DNA from: Chloromonas sp. AAM2
Lineage: Eukaryota; Chlorophyta; Chlorophyceae; Chlamydomonadales; Chlamydomonadaceae
Reading direction: 5' to 3'
Assembly (NCBI GenBank): GCA_004335635.1
Contig: QAXH01001713.1
Coordinates: 1 to 53,463 of the forward strand
Length of the DNA stretch: 53,463 bases
Each line of letters starts with the position of its first letter. The stretch's first letter is position 1. Of this stretch, positions 52,747 through 53,463 are shown piece after piece. The position numbers and the translations under genes are program-made. Under the pieces are notes generated by a model. It was not told where the DNA came from. It saw only the letters and a program-made list of their open reading frames with translations, and did no database searches.

Positions 52747-52931
52747 GTATGAGAATTGTCGTCACTGCCTGCCTCTGAGAACAAGACCTTTGGCGGTGCT
52801 TTTCAAAACTTGAGCGTCATAACATACGTGCTTATGGTTCATACTTGCTGTGAGCGGCTTAAAGACGCTTGTGTGGAAAGCTCCGTGGAGTGACCACGAC
52901 AGTGGCGACTGACGACTAATCCGCTAGCTCG
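52747..52931. repeat. Dispersed repeat C, copy 2
   Basis: Nearly identical to 49597-49784 in the same orientation; I count about two differences (CTCCGTAGAG/CTCCGTGGAG and CTGATGAC/CTGACGAC). Confidence 0.9.
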
Positions 52932-53224
52932 ACAGGTCACACATCTGACGTCCCAAACACTGAAATTGCTCGCATGCTGCGTTTCCTACAGTCATTGGGA
53001 TGCAAGATCAGTTTATGACTGCAAGTGCATGTATGTGGCACAAATGTGGCACGTGCATGTAGGAAAAAAAAGGTCGAGTAGTACAGTTATTTACCAGGTT
53101 AACCGAGAAAGTGTCGCTGGTCCCTTAGATACTCCCTAGATACGCGTAGATTTCACTATACAACAGTAAGAGATAATATCTGTAGATGACCACAGATACA
53201 ACTCAAGACATCTCCAGATACCAA

Positions 53225-53463
53225 GACTAAGCCCATCCAGGACTCCCATCTACGCCATCTACGCACTTCCTTTGCACTCCCTGGCCAGGCCAATCTCCGC
53301 CATCTTGCCATCTACGCCATCTACGCTATCTACGCACTACCTTTGCACTCCCTGGCCAGGCCAATCTCCGCCATCTTGCCATCTATGCCATGTACGCCAT
53401 CTACGCACTTCCTTTGCACTCCCTTGCTAGGCCAATCTCCGCCATCTTTCCATCTACGCCATC
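53225..53463. repeat. Tandem repeat at the right edge (unit about 75-85 bp)
   Basis: Three copies of CTTTGCACTCCCTGGCCAGG + CCAATCTCCGCCATCTTGCC are separated by 9-10 bp subrepeats of ATCTACGCC. The array runs off the window. The 100 bp before it (53130-53220) holds related GATAC/TAGATA motifs. Confidence 0.85.

Overview
This window is nuclear DNA of a green alga (a chlorophyte). The genes are split into many short GT-AG introns with acceptors of the type (T)GCATGCAG or TTGCAG. Exons are GC-rich, introns and spacers are full of TG/CA and CATGCA motifs, and the gene set (cyclase-associated protein, nuclear uracil-DNA glycosylase with a PCNA box, RecQ helicase, kinesin-14, plant-type ferric reductase) is eukaryotic. 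No bacterial operon structure is seen. Exon borders were read by eye from splice consensus, reading phase and protein-family similarity. Where phases add up across a whole gene (UNG, CobW-like, kinesin, both quinone reductases) the models are firm; ends of the helicase, glycosyltransferase and ferric reductase genes are less certain.

Layout: 1-1954 (-) cyclase-associated protein, cut by the window edge; 2774-5278 (-) uracil-DNA glycosylase; 6632-13397 (-) RecQ-type helicase whose C-terminus looks like a TFIIS N-terminal (LW) domain; 13716-16494 (-) CobW/G3E metallochaperone GTPase; 16679-22987 (+) kinesin-14, divergent from CobW over 184 bp; 24439-28099 (-) GT4-like glycosyltransferase; 28820-32029 and 32596-36333 (+) a tandem pair of NADPH:quinone oxidoreductases with a patchwork of near-identical and diverged exons; 37492-37571 (-) a tRNA-Thr(AGU) gene with its halves in swapped order (circularly permuted tRNA), with TATA box and T4 terminator; 39228-39438 (+) a C-terminal relic of a Fanzor/TnpB-like nuclease in repeat-rich DNA; 41131-50681 (-) a ferric reductase/NOX-like transmembrane oxidoreductase; 51498 onward (+) a small secreted or membrane protein; a minisatellite at the right edge.

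The most striking item is the permuted tRNA: the 3' half lies upstream of the 5' half, separated by 7 nt, the 7-bp acceptor stem pairs perfectly across the swap, and the break falls at position 37/38, the canonical tRNA intron site. Other notable signals are four GC-AG introns in four different genes, two minisatellites that multiply a 5' splice donor (CAP) or a 3' splice acceptor (second quinone reductase), a family of elements with terminal inverted repeats (one carrying a second repeat nested inside), and a second dispersed repeat present five times.
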